Part shown: one piece after another, positions 8,819 through 17,895 of the stretch
How positions within the stretch are numbered: position 1 is the first letter of the stretch
How the letters are laid out: each line of letters begins with the position of its first letter
Assembly: GCA_900635495.1 (NCBI GenBank)
Contig: LR134136.1
Span: forward strand, 2,418,001-2,482,000
Direction of reading: 5' to 3'
DNA from: Atlantibacter hermannii
GTDB taxonomy: Bacteria > Pseudomonadota > Gammaproteobacteria > Enterobacterales > Enterobacteriaceae
DNA: 64,000 bases
Notes under the pieces: model-generated
What the model was told of the DNA's origin: nothing
Databases searched by the model: none
The model's input: only the letters and a program-made list of their open reading frames with translations
Made by a program: the position numbers and the translations under genes

Positions 8819-9760
8819 GTGTCCGATCCGTTGACCGATATTGTTGCGTTACTCAACCCGAGGCCAACGCATGCAAAGCTCGTTGAAGGCGCGGGTAAGT
8901 GGCGTATTGTCCGGGAGTCTTCTGGAGAGGCGTTTTACTGTGCGGTGTTACAGGGTGAATGCCTGATGAGCATTAACGGTAAAGCGCCGACACGGCTTGT
9001 TGCGGGTGATTTTGTTCTGATACCCGCAACCTACACCTTTGAGAACACCAATGCGGGCACTCCGCCTCCCGAAGATATAACGACGCCAACTTTCCTTGCC
9101 GAGGGGCACGTAAGAATTGGCGCAACAACGGGAGCGGCGGAATTTGTTATGAATGTGGGCCATTGTGAATTCGATACGCCGGACAAACAGCTCATCGTCG
9201 CTTTACTGCCCAACGAGATCCTGATTAAAGGACAACGACGGTTCGTCACTTTGTTTGAGCTTCTGCTGGATGAAAGCCGGGCCCGGCGACCTGGACGAGA
9301 TGCGGTATTGATGCATCTTTTGCAACTGTTACTGGTCGAGTCGTTGCGCAGTGATCCTGAGCAGGTTAATACGTCTGGTATCCTGAAAGGATTACAACAC
9401 GACAAGATCGCTACAGCGCTGAATCTCATCCATGAAAACCCCGGCGCTGACTGGCAAATAGCCCGCCTCGCCCGTAAGTGCGCGATGTCCCGATCCTCTT
9501 TCTTTGCCGTATTCAGCGAGACAGTGGGCATGTCTCCGGGTCAGTACCTGCTCTTCTGGCGAATGTCGTTAGCCAGGAATGCCCTGATGAATGGCAAGGA
9601 TAAAATAGAACAGATTGCCTTCCGGACTGGATACCAGTCCGCGAGTGCGTTTAACGTCGCATTCACCAAGTACACCGGTATGCCGCCGGGGGAATTTCGA
9701 CGCCGGAATACGACTGACGGGAATGCCACGGATATAACGGGTTCGCCAGGGATGCTTTGA
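8819..9760 (+). CDS. AraC-family regulator with N-terminal cupin domain
   Basis: About 313 residues. The N-terminal half is a cupin_6 ligand-binding domain (GECLMSINGKAPTRLVAGDFVLIP) and the C-terminal half has two AraC helix-turn-helices (WQIARLARKCAMSRSSFFAVF and EQIAFRTGYQSASAFNVAF). GTG 8819 is chosen because GAGAGAGAG lies directly upstream and the family opens with xDPLxxxxxLLxPR; a TTG 15 bases earlier is less likely. It is divergent from the SDR gene, which it probably controls. A related regulator/SDR pair lies at 11.5-14.7 kb. Confidence 0.85.
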   Translation: MSDPLTDIVALLNPRPTHAKLVEGAGKWRIVRESSGEAFYCAVLQGECLMSINGKAPTRLVAGDFVLIPATYTFENTNAGTPPPEDITTPTFLAEGHVRIGATTGAAEFVMNVGHCEFDTPDKQLIVALLPNEILIKGQRRFVTLFELLLDESRARRPGRDAVLMHLLQLLLVESLRSDPEQVNTSGILKGLQHDKIATALNLIHENPGADWQIARLARKCAMSRSSFFAVFSETVGMSPGQYLLFWRMSLARNALMNGKDKIEQIAFRTGYQSASAFNVAFTKYTGMPPGEFRRRNTTDGNATDITGSPGML

Positions 9761-9795
9761 AAGTGAAGAGTTTGAATAACAGAAACATCTATAAC

Positions 9796-9960
9796 TCAGG
9801 TGCAGCAAGGATTGCGGTTGCCCTTTTCAAACATCAGGAAGCGCACGCCGTTATTGAAACCACAAATCCCCGCCATGTCGTTGAACCCGCCGAACCAGGT
9901 GCAGTGGAGATCAGACACTGCCTGCACCTGAGTGGCGTATTTAGTTTGGTTCGCTTTGAG
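9796..9960 (-). other. Possible gene remnant (C-terminal coding fragment)
   Basis: On the minus strand a frame without a usable start reads QVQAVSDLHCTWFGGFND and then NNGVRFLMFEKGNRN before a stop at 9796-9798. The composition looks coding, but no family was recognised. It could be the 3' end of a decayed gene. The rest of 9761-9986 holds nothing I can support. Confidence 0.25.
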
Positions 9961-9986
9961 TGAGGAGCGGAGGTTGTATTTGGCAC

Positions 9987-10343
9987 CTATACGCTTTCTG
10001 CCTCAGCCGTACCCTGATGGAAAACCAATTTCCATTGCCCGTTCGCAGAGATTTCCCAGCATGAAGAACGCAGTGATGGACGACTACCATCTGAATTAAC
10101 AGTTCTGTAGTGCAATATTGCGAAATTATCTCTAACGCTGATAAGCCGGAAATCACTACTAAGGATAGCCGGAACACTATCTTCACCCGAAAGCGCTTCA
10201 ATAGTCTGTGCACGATCAACTAATACGCCTGAGCGTGTTATTTCGTTAAATCCTTCATGGAGTATCTGTTCAAGCCATTTACGATCTTTCCGCCTACTAC
10301 CATGAAGAGAACATTCGAGTCTTTTTAACGTGTCCAATAGCAT
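9987..10343 (-). CDS. DUF4440-type small protein (NTF2-like fold)
   Basis: A 118-residue soluble protein whose pattern LLDTLKRLECSLHG, HEGFNEITRSGVLVDR, SVRDNFAILHYRT and SCWEISANGQWKLVFHQGT fits DUF4440/SnoaL-like proteins. This fold appears in small isomerases and immunity-like proteins, and no function can be assigned. ATG 10343 is favoured by GAGG eight bases before it; in-frame GTG 10361 and ATG 10358 are alternatives. Base composition is more AT-rich than the core genes, consistent with an acquired patch. Confidence 0.65.
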   Translation of the reverse strand: MLLDTLKRLECSLHGSRRKDRKWLEQILHEGFNEITRSGVLVDRAQTIEALSGEDSVPAILSSDFRLISVRDNFAILHYRTVNSDGSRPSLRSSCWEISANGQWKLVFHQGTAEAESV

Positions 10344-10557
10344 AGTGTTTGTCCTCATCACACTCGAACATTAACTCTTAAGGCAATAATCGCTGGAATG
10401 CAACTTCAGCTCTTGGCACAAAGCGGCCAGATTCAAGAAGTCGAATGTCTGCTGTGAGGGATAAGTGGACATGGTAATGCTTCTGTTTATGCGTATAGAT
10501 AGCACATGAATGCCGACCAAACTCTCAAACTCTAAGCAATTAATTTTCCAAGGTTAT

Positions 10558-11293
10558 TTACATCAGTAAAACGTCGTCAAGTGCCGCCATTGACTCCTTG
10601 CGTTCTGCAAGGAGCGCGATCTTGTCTTGCTCCGAAAGAAGTGAACCGGGTGTGGGAAGAGCAGAAGCTGTGTCCTCGAGCCAACGATTAAAAAGAACAC
10701 TTCTAAAGAATTCCGGGGCCTGTGCCTTCTGAACTTGGGCTAGCTCGATATGCCTGGCAATAATTGGATTGACCTTAGAATAGGTAAAACGTGAAGAGGG
10801 GGTGGTTTACTACAGCCACCGGCACGTTACCAGCAAGCGACCGCACCCGATTGCCGTTACGTAGGCTGAAGCAAATAATCAAATCTGGAGCCAACACCGC
10901 CAGGACTTCGGTAAATGCTTTTTCACTGCGTTGCCAGACGCCTGCTGGTGGCGCAACGCGGCTGCCCTGTAGGAATTCCTGCAGATAGTTGTAATAAGCA
11001 ACACTGTTCCAGAACTCCCTTCTTTGTGTATTGGAGAAGCGCTGTCTGACGTTCTGAACAGCAGACATTATTAAGGTGAAATGCTTATGTCGTGGAAGCT
11101 TACCGGTTGCCCTAGGGTGCCTCTCGCCCAAAGCAAGCGCCTTAACGATCTCGGGAGTGACTGTTGGACGTTCATGCTGCTTACCAGCATAGTGAGACTC
11201 GCACACCAAAAGTATGCGTAACCCGCAAAATCCTCTCTCATAGTCTGGTCCGACCCAGGGTACAAAGCGGACGTTACTTTTATTTACTGTCAT
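10558..11293 (-). pseudogene. Uracil-DNA-glycosylase-like fold protein, frame-disrupted
   Basis: Starts at ATG 11293 and reads 172 codons. At the G5 run 10798-10802 (C5 on the coding strand) the frame breaks; removing one base continues VVNHPSSRFTYSKVNP and runs to TAA at 10558-10560, about 244 residues in all. WVGPDYERG, GLRILLVCESHYAG and the C-terminal NHPSS motif resemble motif A and the HPS motif of the uracil-DNA-glycosylase-like superfamily. The central part (SVAYYNYLQEFLQ, VLAPDLIICF) also fits that fold. No partner gene is evident. The family call is by motif only; a catalytic role is not shown. Confidence 0.5.
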
Positions 11294-11432
11294 CCTTAGT
11301 TACCGTCTCATCACAACATCACTGATGCTTCTAAAGTATCAGAAATAATTAATCTCATTAGATCGGTATTTGAATTAGCGTGATACGCTTCATTATTAAG
11401 AAGCCTCACTGCCCGCCCCCTGCCACAAACCC

Positions 11433-11465
11433 GACGTTGCGACTATGCGTTATGGTCGCAACGTC
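11433..11465. terminator. Perfect 11-bp hairpin downstream of the SDR gene
   Basis: GACGTTGCGAC and GTCGCAACGTC form a perfect stem with an 11-base loop. It lies 37 bases beyond the stop of the minus-strand epimerase-like gene. There is no clear T run, so termination is plausible but not certain. Confidence 0.4.
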
Positions 11466-11501
11466 TGGGTAATAAACTGACCATTGAAACGGTGACGCTT
11501 T

Positions 11502-12407
11502 TTATTCCGTTGGATTATTGCTGGCAGAGTGAATCTTTAAAAGATCCTCAATCATCCCTGGGCCAACAGGTTTCCATGCCAGGCGTTCCTGGGTAAGCAT
11601 ACCGGAAGCCGACATATCATGGTTAATAAGCAAACTCATCCAGCCAAAATGTTCTTTTGCATCTTTAGCTGCGATACGTTTGACCGGCACGTTCAGTACA
11701 TAACCGATAACTTCAGCCAGACTGCGTAGTGGGATCCCTTCTTCGGCTACCGCGTGATAACGACTATCAGGAATATTTTTCTCCAGTGCGCGTAAATAGA
11801 CTTCAGCCACATCGCTGATATGCACCGCTGACCATCGGTTTTGACCATCTTCAACATACCCGGATACGCCTTTCTGCCGGGCAAGTTTGATAAGATCTGT
11901 AATTAATCCTTGTTTATTTATGTCGTGAACCTGCGGCAGGCGTACTACCGAAACGCTAACACCGCGCTTCGCAACGGCAAGTCCTGCTAATTCCGTGGCC
12001 CGGCGAGGGTTGGGATTTTCGGCATTAAAGTTATCTTCAGTTGCCAGCGTATGATGGCCCGTTGCGCCCATTGCGACGCCCGAGGTAATAATCAAAGGTT
12101 TCTGAGTGCCTTCCAGCGCGGCTCCCAGTGCTTCAATCACTCGTTGATCATTTTCACAGTTGGCAACAAAAGTAGAGAAATCGTGATTAAAGGCCGTATG
12201 GATCACGCCGTCGGCCATAGCGGCTCCGCGCTGCAGGCTCTCCAGATCGTCTAAATTGCCGAAGTAAGGCTCTGCGCCTGTGGCAGCAAGCTGTTTTGCC
12301 CCTTCAGGGCTTCTGACTAAACCAAGCACCTGATGTCCCCCTACAATGAGTTCACGAGCAATGTGTGAGCCGATAAAGCCGGTCGCACCGGTAAGTAAAA
12401 TACGCAT
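11502..12407 (-). CDS. Extended/atypical SDR, NAD(P)-binding epimerase-like protein
   Basis: A 301-residue protein opening with MRILLTGATGFIGSHIA, the Rossmann motif of extended SDRs. DGVIHTAFNHD and WSAVHISDVAEVYLRALE are typical of the NAD-dependent epimerase/dehydratase and NmrA-like group. I find no clear YxxxK catalytic pair, so it may be an atypical reductase. It is divergent from the interrupted AraC gene at 12526, repeating the SDR/AraC arrangement seen at 8-9.8 kb. The substrate is unknown. Confidence 0.85.
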   Translation of the reverse strand: MRILLTGATGFIGSHIARELIVGGHQVLGLVRSPEGAKQLAATGAEPYFGNLDDLESLQRGAAMADGVIHTAFNHDFSTFVANCENDQRVIEALGAALEGTQKPLIITSGVAMGATGHHTLATEDNFNAENPNPRRATELAGLAVAKRGVSVSVVRLPQVHDINKQGLITDLIKLARQKGVSGYVEDGQNRWSAVHISDVAEVYLRALEKNIPDSRYHAVAEEGIPLRSLAEVIGYVLNVPVKRIAAKDAKEHFGWMSLLINHDMSASGMLTQERLAWKPVGPGMIEDLLKIHSASNNPTE

Positions 12408-13268
12408 AGGTAATTACCTTATGTCAGGAAAGGCTTGTCGCCGATTGACAATCAATATAGGGACCCGCCTTAATACTCGCTATGCCTGAAAGTCGCTATT
12501 AATCGTCCCATCGTCCAGAGGTTGTATGGATCCGCTCTCAGAACTCTTATCGTTACTTAAACCCCAGAGCTACGCGTCGGGCGGACTCGCACTCAAACAA
12601 AACATGGCGATTGCCTGGCCTTATCATGAGGGCATCAAGTGCTACTCCGTGGTGTCTGGTCAATGCTGGTTAACCGTTGAAGGGATAGCCGACAATCTGC
12701 TGCTCACTGCCGGTGATTGCTATCTTCTGCCGCCCGGACCGTCCTTTACCCTTGCAACCAGTCTGTCGGTTGAGCCTGTCGATTTTGGTACGCTTCGCGC
12801 GGAAAGGAAACTGGGTAACACGGCTGATGGCGGCGGACCCGATGGATGTTTCGTGGTGGGGGGGCATTTTGCTCTGAGTGGGCATCACGCCAGTATGCTG
12901 TTGGGCGCCCTGCCACCGATTGTGCATCTCAAAAAAGAAGCCGATAAAACGGCGATGAGGTGGTCGCTTGAACACATGTCAAAAGAAGTGCTTAACCCGC
13001 AACCCGGCAGTGCGTTGATTATCCAGCAGATGGCTTACACCATGCTGATACAGGCGCTGCGTTTACATCTTTGTGATGCGAGCCGTTCCAGTGTGGGCTG
13101 GCTTTTTGCACTGGCCGATAAGAAATTGAGCGCAGCCATTAGCACGATGCACAGCGATCCTGGCCATAACTGGACGCTGCAAACGCTGGCTGAAAATATC
13201 GGTATGTCGCGCTCAAGCTTTGCCAGACATTTCAAAGAAAAAGTCGGCACTGAATCGCCACGGATAAT

Positions 13269-14081
13269 CTAGACACTTCCGAGCCGTTGATAATACTGGT
13301 TTTCATATTCTGTCGGTGACATCTGTTCGCTAGAACCATGCCGACGCTTACTGTTATAAAACATTTCGATGTAATCAAAAATATCACTGCGGGCTTCTTC
13401 CCGCGTTCCGTAGATCTTTTTCTTTATCCGTTCACGTTTCAACAACTGGAAAAAACTTTCTGCAACCGCATTATCATGGCAGTTACCGCGACGGCTCATG
13501 CTACCCTCCAGGCCGTGTGATTTCAGGAACGACTGCCACTCATGGCTTGTGTACTGACTGCCCTGATCCGAATGAACCAGCACCTGTTTTTCGGGATTAC
13601 GCCGCCATACAGCCATCAGCAGTGCGTTCAGGACAATGTCCTTTGTCATCCGGGATTGCATGGACCAGCCGATAATTTTGCGTGAGAACAGATCAACAAC
13701 AACGGCAAGATACAGCCAGCCTTCGTGGGTCCTGATGTAGGTTATGTCCGTTACCCAACGCTCATCAGGAGCATCCGGATTGAACTGTCGCTGGAGCCTG
13801 TTGGGTGACACGATACTGGCCTCGCCTTTACGTGCCCGCGGGCTTCGGTATCCGACCTGAGCCTTTATTCCGACACGTTTCATCAGTCTCCAGACTCTGT
13901 TTACTCCGCACTGTTGCCCGCTGTCACGCAGATCCAGATGGATTTTGCGATAACCATAGACGCATCCCGATTCCAGCCAGAACTGTTTAATCTGTCCTGT
14001 CAGTCTCAGGTCTGCCTGATGGCGTTGTGAATGCGGCTGCTGAAGCCAGGCGTAAAAACCACTGGGATGAACATCCAGCAC
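13269..14081 (-). CDS. IS3-family transposase OrfB (DDE integrase domain)
   Basis: 270 residues from the first in-frame start codon. It has the rve integrase core with the DDE residues in VTDITYI, HSDQGSQYTS and NAVAESFF, preceded by the HTH_21 segment (YGYRKIHLDL). The frame stays open upstream to overlap orfA. The active transposase is expected as an OrfAB fusion made by -1 frameshifting at A7 (14171-14177), so the true product extends back to 14416. The TAG stop lies in the left terminal repeat region. Confidence 0.92.
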   Translation of the reverse strand: MLDVHPSGFYAWLQQPHSQRHQADLRLTGQIKQFWLESGCVYGYRKIHLDLRDSGQQCGVNRVWRLMKRVGIKAQVGYRSPRARKGEASIVSPNRLQRQFNPDAPDERWVTDITYIRTHEGWLYLAVVVDLFSRKIIGWSMQSRMTKDIVLNALLMAVWRRNPEKQVLVHSDQGSQYTSHEWQSFLKSHGLEGSMSRRGNCHDNAVAESFFQLLKRERIKKKIYGTREEARSDIFDYIEMFYNSKRRHGSSEQMSPTEYENQYYQRLGSV

Positions 14082-14137
14082 CCGACAGAGCAGGCGAACA
14101 GGCCAGCAACAGGAGTTGTCACGGATAAAGGCGTACC

Positions 14138-14416
14138 TCAGTCGGACAGCTTTGCGAAGTACGCCGCGGCTTTTTTTAATATGTCCCGTTCGTCGGTAAC
14201 CCGTTTCAGCTCTTTCTGGAGACGGCGGATCTCGGCCTGAGCATCTGACTGTTCTTTATTAGTGGAAGAATCCGGACCGTACTTCTTTATCCAGGCATAA
14301 AGGCTGTGGGTGGTGATATCGAGACGTGTTGCAACGCTGGCAACAGAATAACCGCGATCAACAACCTGTTTGACTGCTTCAGTTTTAAACTCTTCGGGAT
14401 AACGCTTACCGCTCAT
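14138..14416 (-). CDS. IS3-family transposase OrfA (HTH, leucine zipper)
   Basis: 92 residues: MSGKRYPEEFKTEAVKQVVD opens an HTH_Tnp_1 domain, followed by a coiled-coil/leucine-zipper stretch (AEIRRLQKELKRVTDERDIL). ATG 14416 is chosen because AGAGAGG lies just upstream; an in-frame GTG six bases earlier is possible. Near its end TTA AAA AAA GCC forms the heptamer A AAA AAA at 14171-14177, the standard slip site for making OrfAB. Confidence 0.9.
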   Translation of the reverse strand: MSGKRYPEEFKTEAVKQVVDRGYSVASVATRLDITTHSLYAWIKKYGPDSSTNKEQSDAQAEIRRLQKELKRVTDERDILKKAAAYFAKLSD

Positions 14417-14850
14417 GGGCACCTCTCTTTAAGCCATCTTAAATGACTCTGAGGTGTCTGTTAAACCCGTGGCGATTCACACCTCACCGATGGAGTACCT
14501 TACCCGCTGGCGCATGTTGTTGGCCTGCGATCGTCTAAAAAACACCCGTGACTCCGTCGCACTGATTGCCAACGCTATGGGTTACGAGTCTGAAAGTGCA
14601 TTCGGTAAAGCGTTTAAACGTGTGATGGGCTATTCACCCAGGCAACACCGTTAGATGGCGTCTGACAATGGAGAATGTCTGCAAGTTTTACATTCGCGGA
14701 GTAGCCTGACCAGGGTGACTTACCCCCACCACGCCAGACAGCCGTTATTTCGGCTGGTTTAGATCTCCCCCCGCGAAGCAATGTCATGCGTACCTGGCCA
14801 CAGCCGCTCCTGCCACCAGCCCGGAGCGATTCAGACAGTTAAACTGACAT

Positions 14851-15336
14851 TCACTCATTACGTGAAGCAAACTTCCCGAGCCCATCTCCCTCTAACCGGA
14901 AATACTGTTTTTCCTCAAGCAGAGTGGCACCCAGGGACAGATAAAATCTCGCGGCTTTGGGGTTGGATTTATCCGCAGTCCAGTCGAGGCGCGAACAACC
15001 GTGTTTAAGGGCGACGTCGGCGATAAAGCGAATCAAAGACCTACCCACGCCCTGACCTCGTGCGTGCTCTGAAATAAAAAGTTCCTTCATAAATGCCTGA
15101 CCGGAACAAAGCGGCGCAGGGAACATCAGCGTAAAAGTGGCAAACCCCACAAACGCTCCGTTTTTACGGGCTCCGACAACAGTTACGCCTGAACAGGAAG
15201 AAAAAACCTTGTCAGCAAGATAAGCTCTCATCTCCTCATCGCTGACGGCGCCATGACCAAAGTAATAATCTTCCATTTCGACAAAAAGCGTGGCTAATGC
15301 CGGCACATCTGCAGCACCACAGATCACTATCTCCAC
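14851..15336 (-). CDS. GNAT-family N-acetyltransferase
   Basis: A 161-residue single-domain acetyltransferase. Acetyl-CoA motif A is ARGQGVGRSLI, preceded by the strand MKELFISEHA; motif B is DWTADKSNPKAARFYLSLGA. The substrate is unknown. The gene stands alone between the IS-split regulator and umuC. The ASN-AA-FY arrangement at the end is normal, so the enzyme looks intact. Confidence 0.85.
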   Translation of the reverse strand: MEIVICGAADVPALATLFVEMEDYYFGHGAVSDEEMRAYLADKVFSSCSGVTVVGARKNGAFVGFATFTLMFPAPLCSGQAFMKELFISEHARGQGVGRSLIRFIADVALKHGCSRLDWTADKSNPKAARFYLSLGATLLEEKQYFRLEGDGLGKFASRNE

Positions 15337-15456
15337 AGGTTTACCTCTGTCCTTTGTTTACATAATCGGGAATCAACATTGACTTTAGGTAGAGAAAAGC
15401 CGGTTCGTCATCCTTTCTGTCACGAAACCCCCTTTCACTGCAAAAAATTCCCACAC

Positions 15457-16719
15457 CTATCTCACCACCCGTAAATCCGAAAACCGGGTGGTATAGGCGG
15501 GAGACAGCATTTCACGCTTCATGGCCCAGCTTTTTTGGATCCCCTGCCCCGCGAACCACAATTTGCCTTTCCCTTCTTTATGCAGCGTGTCGATAACCGA
15601 CATCAGCGCCTCGCTATTCCCCCAGGGCGTATATTCATCGAACAAATTCAGTTGCGCCACGCCAAGGCTGTAGAAATCACTTAGCATCACTCCGGCTTTT
15701 AAATAACGGCAGTCGTTGCGCCAGATGCGATCCAGTGCGCTGACTGCCATTTTGATGATGTCGCGGGTGTCGTTGGTGGGCGTGGGCAATACGCTCAGCG
15801 CCTGGTTGGCATAGTATTCTTCGTCCAGTGCGTGGGGGCTGGTGCGGATAAACACCGAAACATGACGGCAAAACTGATGCTCAGCTCGCAGTTTTTCAGC
15901 CGCGCGCTCTGCGTAAGAGCAGATGGCCTGGCGCATATCCTCATACGCCGTAACCCGATAGCCAAATGAGCGGCTACAGATAATTTGCTGTTTAGGCGGC
16001 ACAAATTCTTCCATTCCCAGGCAGGATTCACCGCGCAGTTCGCGGACGGTGCGCTCCAGCACCACGCTGAAATGTTTGCGGATCAGCCAGGCGGGGCATT
16101 CGGCTAAATCCCTGGCGGTGGTGATCTCCATTGCGCGCAACTGCTTGCTTAAGCGTCGCCCCACGCCCCACACCTCTTCCACCGGAATATGCGCAAGCGC
16201 GTTGTGCTGCCGTTCCGGGTTAGACAGGTCCAGAACGCCGCCGGTACTTTTCCAGCGTTTTGCGCCGTAGTTCGCCAGCTTCGCCAGGGTTTTGGTGCGC
16301 CCTATCCCCACGCCCACGTGCAAATGGGCTTCACGCCGGATCCGATCCTGCACCTGTTGCCCAAACGACTCCAGCGACTGATAACTGGCGATGCCTCGCA
16401 CATCCAGAAATGCCTCGTCAATGGAGTACACTTCTGTGGCGGGCGCCATCTCTTCCAGAATGGTCATGACCCGGTGGCTCATATCGGCATACAGCGCGTA
16501 ATTGGAGCTGAATACCGCCACGTTATAACGCTCAAACAGCGCTTTCTGTTGAAAGTACGGGGCGGCCATGGATACGCCGACCTTCTTCGCCAGCGCGTTG
16601 CGGGCAATCACACAGCCGTCGTTGTTACTTAGTACCACCACCGGACGATCCCACAGGTCCGGGCGGAATACTGTCTCACAGGACGCGTAAAAGCTGTTTA
16701 CATCAACTAAGGCAAACAT
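15457..16719 (-). CDS. umuC: DNA polymerase V catalytic subunit UmuC
   Basis: 420 residues from MFALVDVNSFYASCE (an upstream in-frame ATG at 16731 would add four). Y-family translesion polymerase: catalytic carboxylates in the first strand (LVDVN) and in YSIDEAF, fingers SNNDGCVIARN, little-finger region RTVRELRGESCLGMEEF, and the UmuC-specific C terminus (GVMLSDFYSLGVAQLNLF). It is transcribed away from a perfect LexA box 101 bases upstream. Unusually, umuD is not immediately upstream: a plus-strand amidotransferase gene separates the two. The partner is presumably the umuD at 17896-18320. Confidence 0.93.
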   Translation of the reverse strand: MFALVDVNSFYASCETVFRPDLWDRPVVVLSNNDGCVIARNALAKKVGVSMAAPYFQQKALFERYNVAVFSSNYALYADMSHRVMTILEEMAPATEVYSIDEAFLDVRGIASYQSLESFGQQVQDRIRREAHLHVGVGIGRTKTLAKLANYGAKRWKSTGGVLDLSNPERQHNALAHIPVEEVWGVGRRLSKQLRAMEITTARDLAECPAWLIRKHFSVVLERTVRELRGESCLGMEEFVPPKQQIICSRSFGYRVTAYEDMRQAICSYAERAAEKLRAEHQFCRHVSVFIRTSPHALDEEYYANQALSVLPTPTNDTRDIIKMAVSALDRIWRNDCRYLKAGVMLSDFYSLGVAQLNLFDEYTPWGNSEALMSVIDTLHKEGKGKLWFAGQGIQKSWAMKREMLSPAYTTRFSDLRVVR

Positions 16720-16819
16720 AATCAGCGGCACGTAAAAATGTTAACGCCGTAATGCGGCGACTCTGCAACGGGTTGTTTTGCGCACAGGGAATCAATTGCA
16801 TGATGAATAAACATATTAA

Positions 16820-16835
16820 CTGTATATATATACAG
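16820..16835. promoter_or_regulatory. LexA (SOS) box upstream of umuC
   Basis: CTGTATATATATACAG is a perfect match to the LexA consensus. It lies 101 bases before the umuC ATG and 238 bases before the divergent amidotransferase gene. The rest of 16732-17073 is AT-rich and holds no gene I can support. Confidence 0.9.
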
Positions 16836-17073
16836 TATCGGTTATTTTGCGCATCGCTCAAGAGGATGAAAAAGGAAATATTTTAAGTAATTGATAGTAT
16901 TTAAAATTTAATTAACACCAGCATAAAGCGTTTGTCAGGAAGATCTCCCGTCGCCCGCATCCGTTGCTGCAACCCATTTATCCTGAAGATATTTCCGATG
17001 ATTTTTTGTACTAAAAAGCGCACAGTAATAAGCAGGCGTTTCGCCTTGCTGTTTATTTAGCGGAGTTTTATTG

Positions 17074-17838
17074 ATGCAAGAAAGACCGATAATCATCCTT
17101 CAGGTCGGTACGCCGCCTGATGAAATGCTCGCGGTACATAATGATGTCCCGGTGTGGTTTTGCCATGCCTTACAGGTGCCCGCAGACGCGGTTGAGGTGA
17201 TCCGGGTGTTTGAAGGCGAAGCGTTGCCGCAGCCCGATCCCCGGCGGATGGCGATCATTACCGGCTCCTGGGCCATGGTGACGGAGCGTTTGCCCTGGAG
17301 CGAAGCCATGGCGGAGTGGATACGCGCGGCAATGGCCGTGCATATGCCGCTGTTTGGCGTGTGCTACGGGCACCAGTTAATGGCCTACGCCCTCGGTGGT
17401 CGCGTTGATTATCACCCGGCAGGCCGCGAAGCGGGCAACCAGCAAATCACCCTGCGGCCTGAAGCCAAAGCGGACCCGTTGCTGAGCACGTTTCCCGATA
17501 CCTTCACCGCGCACTTAACCCACATGCAGACCATCGTGGAGCTGCCGCCCGGCGCGTCGGCGCTGGCTTACTCCAGCCACGATCCGCACCAGATTGTGCG
17601 CTACGGGCCCAACGCCATGTCCGTACAGTTTCATCCCGAATTTACCCCTGGCATCTCGACGGCGCTGATGCAATTTCGTGCCGATATTCTGCGCAGCGAA
17701 GGGCGCGATCTGGAGGCGATGCTCAGCGAGGTACGCGACGCGCCGGAAGCCAGAAACGTCCTGCGGTTTTTTATCCAGCAGGCATGCGGCCATCCCAGCC
17801 AGACTATTTTTGAAGAGCCGAGCGTGCTGCATTACTGA
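17074..17838 (+). CDS. Class I glutamine amidotransferase (YfeJ-like)
   Basis: A 254-residue single GATase domain. The catalytic triad is present: C97 in FGVCYGHQLMAY, and H187 and E189 in VQFHPEF. There is no attached synthetase domain, so it resembles the GMP-synthase-like stand-alone amidotransferases such as Salmonella YfeJ or gamma-glutamyl hydrolases of the PuuD type. ATG 17074 follows CGGAG. It lies between umuC and umuD on the opposite strand, which is odd for an SOS locus. The acceptor substrate is unknown. Confidence 0.82.
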   Translation: MQERPIIILQVGTPPDEMLAVHNDVPVWFCHALQVPADAVEVIRVFEGEALPQPDPRRMAIITGSWAMVTERLPWSEAMAEWIRAAMAVHMPLFGVCYGHQLMAYALGGRVDYHPAGREAGNQQITLRPEAKADPLLSTFPDTFTAHLTHMQTIVELPPGASALAYSSHDPHQIVRYGPNAMSVQFHPEFTPGISTALMQFRADILRSEGRDLEAMLSEVRDAPEARNVLRFFIQQACGHPSQTIFEEPSVLHY

Positions 17839-17895
17839 ACCGGAAGGCGAATCCCAACACGCGGCCAGGGCTGCGCGTTGGGGCATCCCGACGCG

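Larger units (their letters stand above)
13251..14479 (-). mobile_element. IS3-family insertion sequence (IS3 group), 1229 bp
   Basis: The ends are imperfect inverted repeats beginning TGAATCGCCACGG on both sides (13251 rightward; 14479 leftward), with a shared GACAC-TC further in. A 3-bp direct duplication CAC flanks the element (13248-13250 and 14480-14482), as is usual for the IS3 group. It carries overlapping orfA and orfB on the minus strand with a programmed-frameshift signal. Which named element it is cannot be fixed from memory. Confidence 0.92.
12526..14654 (+). pseudogene. AraC-family cupin regulator split by an IS3-family element
   Basis: The 5' part (12526-13250) carries MDPLSELLSLLKP, a cupin_6 domain and the first helix-turn-helix (LAENIGMSRSSFARHF). 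The 3' part (14483-14654) carries the second helix-turn-helix (IANAMGYESESAFGKAF) and SPRQHR. Removing the insertion (13251-14479) and one copy of the CAC duplication joins them in frame as KVGTSPMEYLTRW, a 298-residue protein with no other damage. The interrupted gene now ends inside the element after IRS-type sequence, without the second HTH, so the regulator is probably inactive. The insertion looks recent. Confidence 0.9.
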
